From: Spirosoma aureum
GTDB taxonomy: Bacteria; Bacteroidota; Bacteroidia; Cytophagales; Spirosomataceae
NCBI RefSeq assembly: GCF_011604685.1
Contig: NZ_CP050063.1
Coordinates: 4,796,501 to 4,860,500, forward strand
Length of the DNA stretch: 64,000 nucleotides
Direction: 5' to 3'
Shown in pieces: positions 55,689-64,000 of the stretch. The notes below the pieces were generated by a model. The model was not told the origin of the DNA and searched no databases. It saw nothing but the letters and a program-made list of their open reading frames with translations. How positions within the stretch are numbered: the first letter of the stretch is position 1; the number at the start of each line of letters is the position of its first letter. The translations under genes and the position numbers were made by a program.

Positions 55689-56974
55689 TGCAGTACCAGG
55701 AAGCACTCGACTATCTATACAGTCGGCTCCCCGTTTTTCACCGGATTGGCCCCATAGCACTCAAACCTGGCCTGGACAATACCCTAAGGCTATGTGAAGC
55801 GTTGGGCAATCCGCAACACCAGTTCAGGAGTATTCACGTAGCCGGAACGAATGGCAAAGGCAGTACCTCGCACATGCTGGCGGCCATCTACCAATCGGCG
55901 GGCTACCGGGTTGGTTTATATACATCGCCCCATTTAAAATCATTCACCGAGCGTATCCGTCTCGATGGACAGCCCATTGCTGAGGACGAAGTGGCTTTGT
56001 TTGTGACCACCCACCAGTCATTAATCGAATCCATCGAGCCATCGTTTTTTGAGGTGACGGTTGCCATGGCCTTCGACTACTTCGCGCGTCAGCAGCCCGA
56101 CGTTGCCATTATTGAGGTAGGACTGGGCGGTCGTCTGGATTCGACGAACGTGATTACTCCCTTAGCATCCGTCATTACGAACATTGGCCTTGATCATACA
56201 GACATTCTGGGGGATACACTCCCAAAAATTGCCCGTGAAAAAGCCGGTATTACTAAAGCGGGTATACCGTTGATCATCGGAGAGACCCAGTCAGAAACGA
56301 CACCTGTATTTACCGAAATTGCTAATCAACTAAAGGCACCTATTGTCTTTGCCGATCAGCTGTATACGGTTGCCGATGCTGGCCTGTCGGACGGGGTGAG
56401 GAATATCCGGGTCCAATCCGGCGACGGAGAAACTCTGTCCTATACGCTGGATTTAACGGGCGGTTATCAGCTGCTTAATGTAGCGACGGCTCTGGCGACA
56501 GTTCAGGCCCTACAATCGATTCTACCCGTATCCACGGAGTCCATTCAAACCGGTCTACAAGCGGTTGTGCCGTTAACCGGTCTGAATGGTCGCTTTCAAA
56601 CCCTTCATCAACAGCCACGGGTTATTGTCGATACGGCCCATAATAAACCCGGTCTGGAGGCATTGTTTACAACGATACAATCGATTCCGTTTGCCTCGTT
56701 GCGGCTTGTCATCGGGCTGGTTGCCGATAAAGACCGCACCGCTGTTCTGCTTAGTCTGCCCGAATCGGCCATCTATTACTTTTGTCAGGCGGATTCACCC
56801 CGTTCCTTACCAGCTGCTACTCTTCAGGCCGAAGCGGCTTCGCTGGGGCGCATGGGTACCACTTACCCGGATGTAAACAGGGCGCTGGCAGCCGCTTTAC
56901 AACAAGCAACACCCGACGACCTGATCCTCGTTACGGGTAGTAATTATCACATTGCTGAATTAATCAAATTATAA
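55688..56974 (+). CDS. folC: Folylpolyglutamate/dihydrofolate synthase
   Basis: The 428-residue ligase has the P-loop VAGTNGKGSTSHM, then LYTSPHLKSFTERI, EVGLGGRLDSTNVI and LDHTDILGDTLPKIAREKAGI (in part), all FolC signatures. It adds glutamate to folate. Its start overlaps the TonB-like gene; trmB follows after 2 bases, so all three are likely one operon. Confidence 0.97.
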   Translation: MQYQEALDYLYSRLPVFHRIGPIALKPGLDNTLRLCEALGNPQHQFRSIHVAGTNGKGSTSHMLAAIYQSAGYRVGLYTSPHLKSFTERIRLDGQPIAEDEVALFVTTHQSLIESIEPSFFEVTVAMAFDYFARQQPDVAIIEVGLGGRLDSTNVITPLASVITNIGLDHTDILGDTLPKIAREKAGITKAGIPLIIGETQSETTPVFTEIANQLKAPIVFADQLYTVADAGLSDGVRNIRVQSGDGETLSYTLDLTGGYQLLNVATALATVQALQSILPVSTESIQTGLQAVVPLTGLNGRFQTLHQQPRVIVDTAHNKPGLEALFTTIQSIPFASLRLVIGLVADKDRTAVLLSLPESAIYYFCQADSPRSLPAATLQAEAASLGRMGTTYPDVNRALAAALQQATPDDLILVTGSNYHIAELIKL

Positions 56975-56976
56975 CA

Positions 56977-57642
56977 GTGACTCGTCGTAAACATCATTTC
57001 TTTCTGCAAAATGCAGAAAGCGAAAACGTTATTGAAGTTGGTAAACCCCTCTATAAAACGATCAAAGGGCGCTGGCGACAGGACTATTTTATAAATGACA
57101 GGCCAATTGTACTGGAGTTGGCCTGTGGGAAAGGGGAGTATACAATTGGATTAGCCCAGGCGTTCCCGGATACCAATTTTATCGGTGTCGATATAAAAGG
57201 GGATCGCATTGCCAGAGGCTCCAAAATAGCACAGACGCTTGGTTTAACGAACGTGGCTTTTCTGCGAACGGATATAAATTACCTTCAGGAATTTTTCGAA
57301 GAAGGGGAGGTCAATGAAATCTGGATCACCTTTCCGGACCCCCAGCCCCGGCCAAAACAGGACAAACATCGACTGACTCATCCTCGTTTTTTAGCGATCT
57401 ATAAACAGCTACTTATCAGGGGTGGGACGATGCATTTAAAAACAGATAGCCCTGATTTATTTGCTTACAGTGTTGAGCAGATTAAACAATTTGGATGCAA
57501 TGATTTACAATTGACAACTGACTTGTACCAGTCACCCTTAAACAAAATACACCTGGGAATAAAGACTAAGTACGAACAATTGTTTTTTGATAAAGGATTT
57601 ACAATTAACTATTTACAATGTAAAATGGGTGTAATTTTGTAA
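56977..57642 (+). CDS. trmB: tRNA (guanine-N7)-methyltransferase
   Basis: The 221-residue protein starts at GTG. The SAM loop is ELACGKGEYTIGLA and the catalytic region has WITFPDPQPRPKQDKHRL; DSPDLFAYS follows. It methylates G46 of tRNA. The last 240 bases are strikingly AT-rich and hold three copies of ATTTACAA in sense codons. The stop lies in the loop of the hairpin at 57623-57655. Confidence 0.95.
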   Translation: MTRRKHHFFLQNAESENVIEVGKPLYKTIKGRWRQDYFINDRPIVLELACGKGEYTIGLAQAFPDTNFIGVDIKGDRIARGSKIAQTLGLTNVAFLRTDINYLQEFFEEGEVNEIWITFPDPQPRPKQDKHRLTHPRFLAIYKQLLIRGGTMHLKTDSPDLFAYSVEQIKQFGCNDLQLTTDLYQSPLNKIHLGIKTKYEQLFFDKGFTINYLQCKMGVIL

Positions 57643-57708
57643 ATCACACCCATTTGTAAATTAGATTTAATATTGTTAATTAATGAATTTAATTCTACGA
57701 TTGTAAAT
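57503..57708. repeat. Array of six ATTTACAA / TTGTAAAT octamers
   Basis: Copies lie at 57503-57510, 57597-57604, 57611-57618 (ATTTACAA) and at 57637-57644, 57654-57661, 57701-57708 (TTGTAAAT). Three lie inside trmB, one overlaps its stop, two are beyond it. The first three point one way and the last three the other. Two more occur at 60864-60871 and 60904-60911. I found these by eye and did not scan the whole window. Confidence 0.65.
57623..57655 (+). terminator. Hairpin overlapping the trmB stop
   Basis: AAATGGGTGT (57623-57632) pairs perfectly with ACACCCATTT (57646-57655) with a 13-base loop that holds the trmB stop codon. There is no real U-run, so termination is uncertain. Confidence 0.4.
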
Positions 57709-57737
57709 AGTATTCAATTTAATTAACATTTGTACTA

Positions 57738-58736
<999 letters not shown>

Positions 58737-58760
58737 CTAAAAATAGGTTTGTTTTCGGCT

Positions 58761-58768
58761 CAAATATA
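58761..58768 (-). promoter_or_regulatory. Candidate -7 element of gapA
   Basis: The minus strand reads TATATTTG, a full TAnnTTTG match, 27 bases ahead of the gapA start, predicting a leader of about 23 bases. A TTG -33 is not clear. Confidence 0.55.
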
Positions 58769-58802
58769 CGTATTAAAAAGGACGCTATAAAAAAACCTAT
58801 TT

Positions 58803-59003
58803 TTAGTATATAGGAAGTATATTAGCAAAAATTAGAACTAATATTAGTATTTAAAGAGGATTTTTAGCATAAAACTATGAATTTACTAAAAATATGTTAG
58901 CATTTAAATAGATTTTGCTAATATAATTAGTATTTTATTTAGTATTTACTAAAGTTTTTACTATTGAAATTACTAAATAGGGTAGGGGTAATGTGTTTGC
59001 TAA
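58803..59003. repeat. Array of twelve TTAGYA hexamers upstream of gapA
   Basis: Twelve copies of TTAGTA or TTAGCA (either strand) start at 58803, 58822, 58844, 58864, 58884, 58897, 58916, 58927, 58939, 58947, 58971 and 58998. The first five are spaced 19-22 bp, two helical turns. Even at this base composition fewer than one would be expected in 200 bp. It begins 35 bases beyond the gapA -7 element, a likely multi-site regulator or architectural array. Confidence 0.7.
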
Positions 59004-60002
59004 AATCTTAAAATTTATTCTCTTTTTCATAAGGATTTATTTCTTTTTAATTCTTTAGTTATATCCAATAGAATCTTCTACTTACTAGCCTTTTCAATCA
59101 GAGGATCATACCCTTAGCCTCTTTTTTTTTCAATTGATATCAGTTCAGTTATAATACAAATATTTTCACCCAACTACATTATTTCCTTCGTATAAACGAG
59201 TTAATTGACCCATTAGCTATTAACCAAGACATTAGACTAGTAATACTAACATTATCTTTATTGCTGTAACTACTATTCATTAAAGCATTCTTTTTTAGTA
59301 CATCCCTTACCCATTTACTTGCATCTAATCACTATTATTGGTAGTTTAATTGTTTTACAACTCTTGATTAAATTAGCATTGATCGTATTCCATAAGATGT
59401 TTATGTCTAACTCATCCGTGCGATATTCCCTTATTCTCAACTTTTTTCATCAGCCCCAAATGAGGATCGAGTGAGGGCTTTCGACCACATAGTCCCTTTA
59501 CGAAAACGCCTTTCTCAAATTTGATCATCCTGACTATCGTCGTGACTAAACCCACTCTTCCCCTTATAACTATTTTCTATGGGTGGGTCTGACTCAATCT
59601 GGTTTATCGATGATTTATTAAATCTGCTTATAGCATAGGTCAGGAGCCAATGAGTATCCTTCGTTGATGTATCAGCCTGGATCTGGCTGTCAACTATTTT
59701 TACTTTGCTCCTTTACACCCATAATTACACAAACAACTTTCCTATGCATCTGGCATCATTTATGCTCTTAAGTTACACAGGACGGTCTTGTTAATAGCTC
59801 AATGCTTACGCACGTTCTGCATCGCTTTTGAAAAAATAATTGCCTATATTTAAACTATACGCGTTGAATCCTTATCTTTGAACCAAAAGAAAAAAGGGGT
59901 AGTATAATATTTATCAAATACAAAATTAAATTCTGTGCAAAAAATTATAATATTGATTATCAGATACTTATGAGCTTATATATAAACTTTTTCTTTACTT
60001 AA
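59004..60002. other. Gene-free AT-rich gap ahead of dapD
   Basis: No credible reading frame, tRNA or known RNA is seen in about 1 kb. A few isolated TTAGTA/TTAGCA copies continue (near 59246, 59295 and 59374). TATCTTTG at 59873-59880 is a full -7 match and the likely dapD promoter, giving a leader of about 115 bases. Short, weak hairpins such as AGCCC...GGGCT near 59450 are unconvincing. Confidence 0.5.
59873..59880 (+). promoter_or_regulatory. Candidate dapD promoter -7 element
   Basis: TATCTTTG fully matches TAnnTTTG, 122 bases ahead of the dapD start. No good -33 partner is seen. Confidence 0.45.
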
Positions 60003-60818
60003 ATGAATACCGAAATCGAGGCTATCTGGGCAAACAGAGATCTTTTAGCAGATCCTAATTCTATCCAGACGATCAAAAACGTAATTAATCAATTAGATAG
60101 GGGAGACCTCCGTGTAGCAAATCCCCCCGCCCATGAAAATGAAGACTGGACGGTGAACGAATGGGTAAAAAAAGCCATACTGCTCTATTTTATCAGTCAG
60201 CAGATGAAAGCCGAGGAGGTCGGTATTTTTTCATTTCATGACAAGATCCCATTAAAAAGTAATTTCGCCGACGCTAAAGTACGTGTCGTTCCGCCAGCGG
60301 TAGCACGATACGGATCCTATCAGGCACCCGGCGTAATCCTTATGCCATCCTATGTTAATATTGGCGCTTACGTCGATGAACGAACCATGGTCGATACCTG
60401 GGCAACAGTAGGAAGCTGCGCCCAGATCGGGAAAGATGTTCACCTCAGTGGCGGAGTCGGTATAGGGGGCGTACTGGAGCCACCCCAGGCAGCTCCGGTT
60501 ATTATTGAGGATGGCGCATTTGTCGGCTCACGTTGTATTGTGGTAGAAGGTGCACGCATTGGGAAGCGGGCTGTCTTAGGAGCCGGCGTTACCATCACGG
60601 GTTCGTCAAAAATAATTGACGTGACGGGTACTAAACCAGTCGAATACAGAGGATACGTTCCTGCTAACTCTGTCGTTATCCCAGGAAGTTATGCTAAACA
60701 ATTCCCGGCAGGTGAATTTCATGTTCCCTGTGCCATCATCATTGGACAGCGAAAAGAATCCACTGATTTGAAAACGTCGTTGAATGATGCACTCCGCGAG
60801 AATAATGTGTCAGTTTAA
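60003..60818 (+). CDS. dapD: Tetrahydrodipicolinate N-succinyltransferase
   Basis: The 271-residue protein has the left-handed beta-helix hexapeptide run from about 100 to 230 (PSYVNIGAYVDERTMVDTW, GGVGIGGVLEPPQAAPVIIED, GSRCIVVEGARIGKRAVLGAGV, each in part). An N-terminal helical part (AVNEWVKKAIL-like) and ASVVIPGSYAKQFP near the end fit the DapD trimer. It makes N-succinyl-2-amino-6-ketopimelate in lysine and diaminopimelate synthesis. Confidence 0.96.
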   Translation: MNTEIEAIWANRDLLADPNSIQTIKNVINQLDRGDLRVANPPAHENEDWTVNEWVKKAILLYFISQQMKAEEVGIFSFHDKIPLKSNFADAKVRVVPPAVARYGSYQAPGVILMPSYVNIGAYVDERTMVDTWATVGSCAQIGKDVHLSGGVGIGGVLEPPQAAPVIIEDGAFVGSRCIVVEGARIGKRAVLGAGVTITGSSKIIDVTGTKPVEYRGYVPANSVVIPGSYAKQFPAGEFHVPCAIIIGQRKESTDLKTSLNDALRENNVSV

Positions 60819-60870
60819 CATTTCACTAGTTTACATTATATCAGATTACTATTTACATTAACCATTTACA

Positions 60871-60907
60871 ACAATACCACAATTACTTATGTTAATTGTG
60901 GTATTGT
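60871..60907. repeat. Perfect 15-bp inverted repeat between dapD and the XRE gene
   Basis: ACAATACCACAATTA (60871-60885) and TAATTGTGGTATTGT (60893-60907) are exact complements with a 7-base loop. The right arm is followed by AAATTTACATTT, not a U-run, so it is a weak terminator and may be an operator. Confidence 0.7.
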
Positions 60908-60945
60908 AAATTTACATTTAAATTATTTATCCCTATATTTACTTT

Positions 60946-60953
60946 TATATTTG
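60946..60953 (+). promoter_or_regulatory. Candidate XRE promoter -7 element
   Basis: TATATTTG is a full TAnnTTTG match, 26 bases ahead of the ATG at 60980 and 38 bases past the inverted repeat. An ATG at 60962 also lies downstream of it. Confidence 0.5.
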
Positions 60954-60979
60954 TATATACTATGGTTCTTCGAAAGCTC

Positions 60980-61474
60980 ATGACAATTAATGACAAAATT
61001 AAACAGATCCTAATTGACAAGAATCTATCGCCGTCTTACTTCGCGGATGAAATTGGTGTACAGCGTTCCAGTATTTCTCATATTCTTTCGGGTCGTAATC
61101 GCCCTAGCTTCGATATTATTCAGAAAATAATTCGCCGTTTCCCTGAGCTAGGGTATGAGTGGATTATGGAAGAAGATAATCAGAACCACCTGAATCAGTC
61201 AGTTCCTTCTGGCTATTCAGATAGGGGCATACCACGGCCCTCGAATCAGGATCGGTCTGAACGATTCAGTACAAATACGCCTTATTCGACACCACCCCCC
61301 ATCACGATTCGCAGCCAGCGGAACGAGATTCCGCCCAGTATACCAGCACCCGTTCTAACCCCTGATGGTGGAGATTACGCCCCAGTTCCCGCCACGACAG
61401 ACAAGAAAGTAGAACGAATATTAATTTTTTATACCGACGGCTCGTTTCGGGAATACACCCCTTCAGGATCATAA
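60980..61474 (+). CDS. XRE-family transcriptional regulator
   Basis: The protein has 164 residues from MTINDKIKQIL; ATG at 60962 is an alternative, and a TTG lead at 60896 lies within the inverted repeat. The N-terminal HTH (about 1-65) reads ADEIGVQRSSISHILSGRNRPSFD, ending GYEWIM. A proline-rich linker leads to a C-terminal VERILIFYTDGSFREYTPS, a tail I have seen in related Bacteroidota regulators. A hairpin and promoter sit just upstream, suggesting autoregulation. Confidence 0.85.
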   Translation: MTINDKIKQILIDKNLSPSYFADEIGVQRSSISHILSGRNRPSFDIIQKIIRRFPELGYEWIMEEDNQNHLNQSVPSGYSDRGIPRPSNQDRSERFSTNTPYSTPPPITIRSQRNEIPPSIPAPVLTPDGGDYAPVPATTDKKVERILIFYTDGSFREYTPSGS

Positions 61475-61521
61475 ATAATAAGTCTCCCACCTTGTCTGGG
61501 ACGAAACGTATTATTTTTTTT
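61474..61521 (+). terminator. Terminator of the XRE gene
   Basis: AATAATA (61474-61480) pairs with TATTATT (61509-61515), and inside it TCCCA with TGGGA, ahead of eight thymines ending at 61521. The two helices are separated by unpaired bases. Confidence 0.6.
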
Positions 61522-61584
61522 GTTGATCAATCCATCAACTCCTCGTCGATCCTGTTCCTGTTTAACTCGTTCATCCTAACTCCT

Positions 61585-61929
61585 ATGACCGAATACCAGA
61601 CGCCTAAAGACCGTGCTTATACGGATACTCTCATTAATTCAGCTAAAAAAGAAGCTGCAGCTTTCTTAAACCTAAAACATACAGCCGAGCGAAAGGATGG
61701 TGTTATTCCCATCAAGTATCGGGAACTGATGTCAGTGGCGGTTGCCCTGACAACTCAATGCGCCTATTGCATTGAAGCCCACATCACCAATGCGGTTCAG
61801 GCAGGTGCTACTCGCGAAGAGATTGCCGAAACCGTTTTTATTGCGGCCGCGATACGGGCTGGCGGTGCGGTGGGCAATGGACTTATGGCGATGCGTCTTT
61901 TCGATGAAGCCAGCCAGGTAAACCCATAA
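61585..61929 (+). CDS. AhpD-like carboxymuconolactone decarboxylase family protein
   Basis: The protein has 114 residues from MTEYQTPKDRAY; an upstream ATG at 61492 adds 31 hydrophobic residues atypical of the family. The catalytic CAYCIEAH (CxxCxxxH) is intact, with the all-helical body AVALTTQ and TVFIAAAIRAGGAVGNG. Related proteins reduce peroxides through a thiol cycle. It is a single gene. Confidence 0.9.
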   Translation: MTEYQTPKDRAYTDTLINSAKKEAAAFLNLKHTAERKDGVIPIKYRELMSVAVALTTQCAYCIEAHITNAVQAGATREEIAETVFIAAAIRAGGAVGNGLMAMRLFDEASQVNP

Positions 61930-62243
61930 GCTTTCTACTTTGTATACTTTCGTTTCAACTGTCGGCCACGTTGCGCACGCATTCATGTGTTAAAAAATAG
62001 TTGTGCATGATCACAACCGTATTTTTTACTCCCGATTTTATACGTTATGAAGCATTGAATGCCGAAAAATGACAGGTCTTGATTCGTCGCTGGTGCTCTC
62101 GTTCAACACCGTTTTTTTGTCTTATCGTGTGGCATACTACGTATTCATGTTAAGGAAATTCCGCCCATTTTTAGTGCGGTACAATCGGGTTGCTGTCTGC
62201 GTTTAGAATCCAATCAACTTGTTGATTATTGCACCAGGTTGGG
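61930..62243. other. Intergenic region ahead of a small reading frame
   Basis: This 314-base gap has a GTTGTG...CACAAC inverted repeat at 62000-62017 and a perfect AATCAAC TT GTTGATT palindrome at 62212-62227. No other structure is evident. Confidence 0.5.
62212..62227. repeat. Perfect palindrome ahead of the small reading frame
   Basis: AATCAAC, TT, GTTGATT is a perfect 7-2-7 inverted repeat 17 bases before the ATG at 62244, a candidate operator. Confidence 0.55.
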
Positions 62244-62450
62244 ATGACACTCTCTGAAATCAGTTACGGGAAAAGAAGCGCATCGCGTAAAGAAGTAAGT
62301 AAGATGACTAATTCCATTTTTACCAAATTTTACCGAAACAGATACTATATTCTTCATCCAGATTTAGCCGATGACGAATCAATAATCGATTGGTTTTTCG
62401 GTGAATTATCATCAAATTTTGCCAACAGGCGCGTAAAAAAACCGCATTGA
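62244..62450 (+). CDS. Possible small protein of unknown function
   Basis: The 68-codon frame begins MTLSEISYGKRSASRKE and has FTKFYRNRYYILHPDLADDE (in part) and WFFGELSSNFANRR. Composition and charge look protein-like but no family is recognised. ATG at 62304 is a shorter option. It is not certain that it is translated. Confidence 0.4.
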   Translation: MTLSEISYGKRSASRKEVSKMTNSIFTKFYRNRYYILHPDLADDESIIDWFFGELSSNFANRRVKKPH

Positions 62451-62501
62451 GAGGCTCACAAGCCCATATTTAACCTAACTCCTTGTAAAGCAATACTTTA
62501 G

Positions 62502-62540
62502 TGTTCCACGTGGATAAGTTGTTGATAAGCCTGTGGATTA
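62502..62540. promoter_or_regulatory. Phased DnaA-box-like sites with a parS-like sequence
   Basis: CGTGGATAA (62509-62517), TGTTGATAA (62520-62528) and TGTGGATTA (62532-62540) each match 8 of 9 bases of TGTGGATAA, all in one orientation and 11-12 bp apart. TGTTCCACGTGGATAA (62502-62517) matches 14 of 16 of a parS-type palindrome. An AT-rich tract follows (62541-62596). This is a candidate replication origin or DnaA-binding control site. Confidence 0.45.
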
Positions 62541-62592
62541 CTCTCATTTATTTGTTGTATAATTTATATTATGTTAAGTAAAGTTTTTATTA

Positions 62593-62626
62593 AATAAGGT
62601 CGGCACCTGTCGATACCGACCTTATT
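62593..62626 (-). terminator. Terminator of the TPR gene
   Basis: AATAAGGTCGG (62593-62603) pairs with CCGACCTTATT (62616-62626) across a 12-base loop, 2 bases past the TPR stop on the minus strand and followed there by a T-rich run. Confidence 0.75.
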
Positions 62627-62628
62627 CC

Positions 62629-64000
62629 CTATTCTTTCGTTTCGATGCAGGCGACTTTCTTCTCTTCGTACTGCTTCAGAATGTTCTGAAGATTCGTCAG
62701 GTTTTCGTTCAGATCTGCTTCGTCTTTTATTGACTTGGCTTTTGTAAAGTATGGTAAAGCTTGCTTGAATTTACCACAGACTTTACCGTCCAGCTCTTTT
62801 CCGTTTTTGCTGTATTCTGCCATGTCCATCTTATCGACCGACCGCTTCATTTCGACCGCTTCGTTAAAGTAAAAAACACCCAGGTTAAAGTTGGCATCGT
62901 AATTATTCGCATCGACGGCCATCGCTTTATTCAGGTAATCTTTCTCCAGTTTCTTTTCTTCGGCCAGTTTTTGCTTCAAATCCGTCAGCTTCTTCTCACC
63001 CTCGGACGCTGCCGACGCATTGGCTGCGGCTGCTTTAGCTTCCGTTTCCAGCTGGGCAATGGTTGCTTTCTGATCCGTCGACTTTTTCTGAACATCGGCC
63101 AGCTGGCGTTTCAGATCGGCGTTTTTCGGTTGCTTTTTAATTAAACCACTCAACCGGGTTACCTCGCCGTTATAAGTATCAAGCAGTGCTTTCGCATCGG
63201 CCAGTTGCTTACCGGCATTACTTCCCTTTTTTGTTTCACCCTCCAGCTTACGAACCTCTTCGTTTGTTTTATCGGCAACATTATGATAGACAATCGATAA
63301 GTTCACCAGATTCTGAACATTGCTGGGATCTTTCTCAACCATTTGCTTCATACCCGTAATGGCTTCATCCATCCGGTTTGTGGTCAGCATAATATTGATC
63401 TTCTCGTTCCCCAGATCCTTGTTGTTGGGGGCCATGGCAATGGCTTTGTCCAGCGTAGCCAGAGCTTTGTCAATTTCATTGTCGCTCCGGTACAGCATGG
63501 CCAGCGAACCATAGATTGACGCATCTTTCCCCCCACCGGCAATGTATTTCTCCAGTTGGGTTTTAGCCGTTGCGTTGTCTTTCACCTGCTGGGCGGCAAT
63601 GGCTGTATACAAGGGAGCCAGCGTATCTTTCGGATTGATATCACCCGCCATCGTCATTGCCTTGATGGCATCCGGATAACTCTTCGCCTGGAATTTAGCG
63701 ACCCCCTGCTGCATGAAGGCACCGTATAAAGCCTGCCCCTTTAACGCTTCTTCTGCCTCTTTTGCCAATTTACCCGGACCACCTTTCTTGTCTTTATCCA
63801 GTTCGATTACCTTCTTGAATGCTTCGTAAGCCGTTGTGGCGGCACTGGAGTCGATGCGGATATACTGACCAGCGATGTTCTGGTAGGTTTTGGCCCGATC
63901 CATCCAGGTGCTGGCTTTGGCCGCACTTTTCGCATCGGCAATATCCTTGTCGCTTTTCTCCTTATCTTTCTTGACGGCATCCATCGCGGCAGCATCCAAC
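62629..64000 (-). CDS. Large TPR/coiled-coil protein, C-terminal part
   Basis: At least 456 residues are visible; the N-terminus lies outside the window, and the TTG at the edge is not a true start. TPR units are visible (ASIYGSLAMLYRSDNEIDKALATLDKAI and GKELDGKVCGKFKQALPYFTKAKSI in part). A lysine/alanine/glutamate-rich coiled stretch lies at about 250-350 of the visible part, ending in another TPR-like unit and CIETKE. It may be a large periplasmic scaffold. The gene ends at the terminator at 62593-62626. Confidence 0.85.
   Translation of the reverse strand, partial: LDAAAMDAVKKDKEKSDKDIADAKSAAKASTWMDRAKTYQNIAGQYIRIDSSAATTAYEAFKKVIELDKDKKGGPGKLAKEAEEALKGQALYGAFMQQGVAKFQAKSYPDAIKAMTMAGDINPKDTLAPLYTAIAAQQVKDNATAKTQLEKYIAGGGKDASIYGSLAMLYRSDNEIDKALATLDKAIAMAPNNKDLGNEKINIMLTTNRMDEAITGMKQMVEKDPSNVQNLVNLSIVYHNVADKTNEEVRKLEGETKKGSNAGKQLADAKALLDTYNGEVTRLSGLIKKQPKNADLKRQLADVQKKSTDQKATIAQLETEAKAAAANASAASEGEKKLTDLKQKLAEEKKLEKDYLNKAMAVDANNYDANFNLGVFYFNEAVEMKRSVDKMDMAEYSKNGKELDGKVCGKFKQALPYFTKAKSIKDEADLNENLTNLQNILKQYEEKKVACIETKE

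Noticed and set aside
59440..59470. Hairpin AGCCC...GGGCT as an RNA gene or terminator
   Set aside because: The stem is only five pairs with a long loop and has no U-run or flanking gene end.
62000..62017. CRP-like GTTGTG/CACAAC site
   Set aside because: The half-site spacing (6 bases) differs from the TGTGA-N6-TCACA consensus, and no target promoter is clear.

Overview
The window reads as a chromosomal segment of a Bacteroidota bacterium, most likely Cytophagales close to Spirosoma. Several things point there. The primary sigma factor is short (287 residues) and lacks region 1.1. Promoter-like sites follow the Bacteroidota pattern TTG, about 20 bases, then TAnnTTTG. There is a HU/CCDC81-SPOR envelope protein, an LptF/G-type permease next to a START-like protein, TonB-dependent receptors, and long secreted proteins with FN3 repeats. 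The lineage is inferred from gene content; no ribosomal RNA gene is present.

Layout. 1-5424: N-terminus of a secreted surface protein, dCMP deaminase plus ACP phosphodiesterase, a GH29 fucosidase and a LytS/LytTR two-component pair. 5817-7924: an esterase-like secreted protein with a damaged catalytic triad, and a two-domain NTF2-like secreted protein. 7951-12443: a four-gene minus-strand operon (DUF1611 protein, enolase-superfamily epimerase, heme-dependent N-demethylase-like protein, amino acid permease) that may process D-amino acids. 12709-15339: alkyladenine glycosylase, AraC regulator and zinc alcohol dehydrogenase, with a 21-bp-spaced direct repeat ahead of the dehydrogenase. 15756-23000: holA, a TonB receptor plus lipoprotein pair behind a palindrome-bearing promoter, pirin, dinB and a small HTH regulator whose promoter is bracketed by an inverted repeat. 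23243-30252: an M43-like metalloprotease with eight FN3 modules, GNAT, SRPBCC, a beta-lactamase-fold lipoprotein and an outer-membrane barrel. 30493-36416: tRNA-Met(CAT), START-like protein, LptF/G permease, rpsO, pnp and rpoD. 36666-42660: a minus-strand envelope operon (TPR, barrel, HU/SPOR). 42769-48728: M61 peptidase, a carbohydrate-module esterase, leucyl aminopeptidase and an ATP-grasp enzyme. 48789-57642: TPR lipoprotein, AraC plus SDR, dps, menD, TonB-like protein, folC and trmB. 57738-64000: gapA, dapD, an XRE regulator, an AhpD-like protein and a TPR protein that leaves the window.

Most of the window is ordinary core and accessory Bacteroidota content. The most unusual DNA is the AT-rich stretch from about 57500 to 62600. 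There gapA lies between two arrays of short repeated motifs (ATTTACAA/TTGTAAAT on one side, TTAGYA on the other). A 1.27-kb gene-free gap follows. Farther on, three helically phased DnaA-box-like sites overlap a parS-like sequence next to an AT-rich tract. I could run no database search, so family names rest on recognised motifs and general protein layout.
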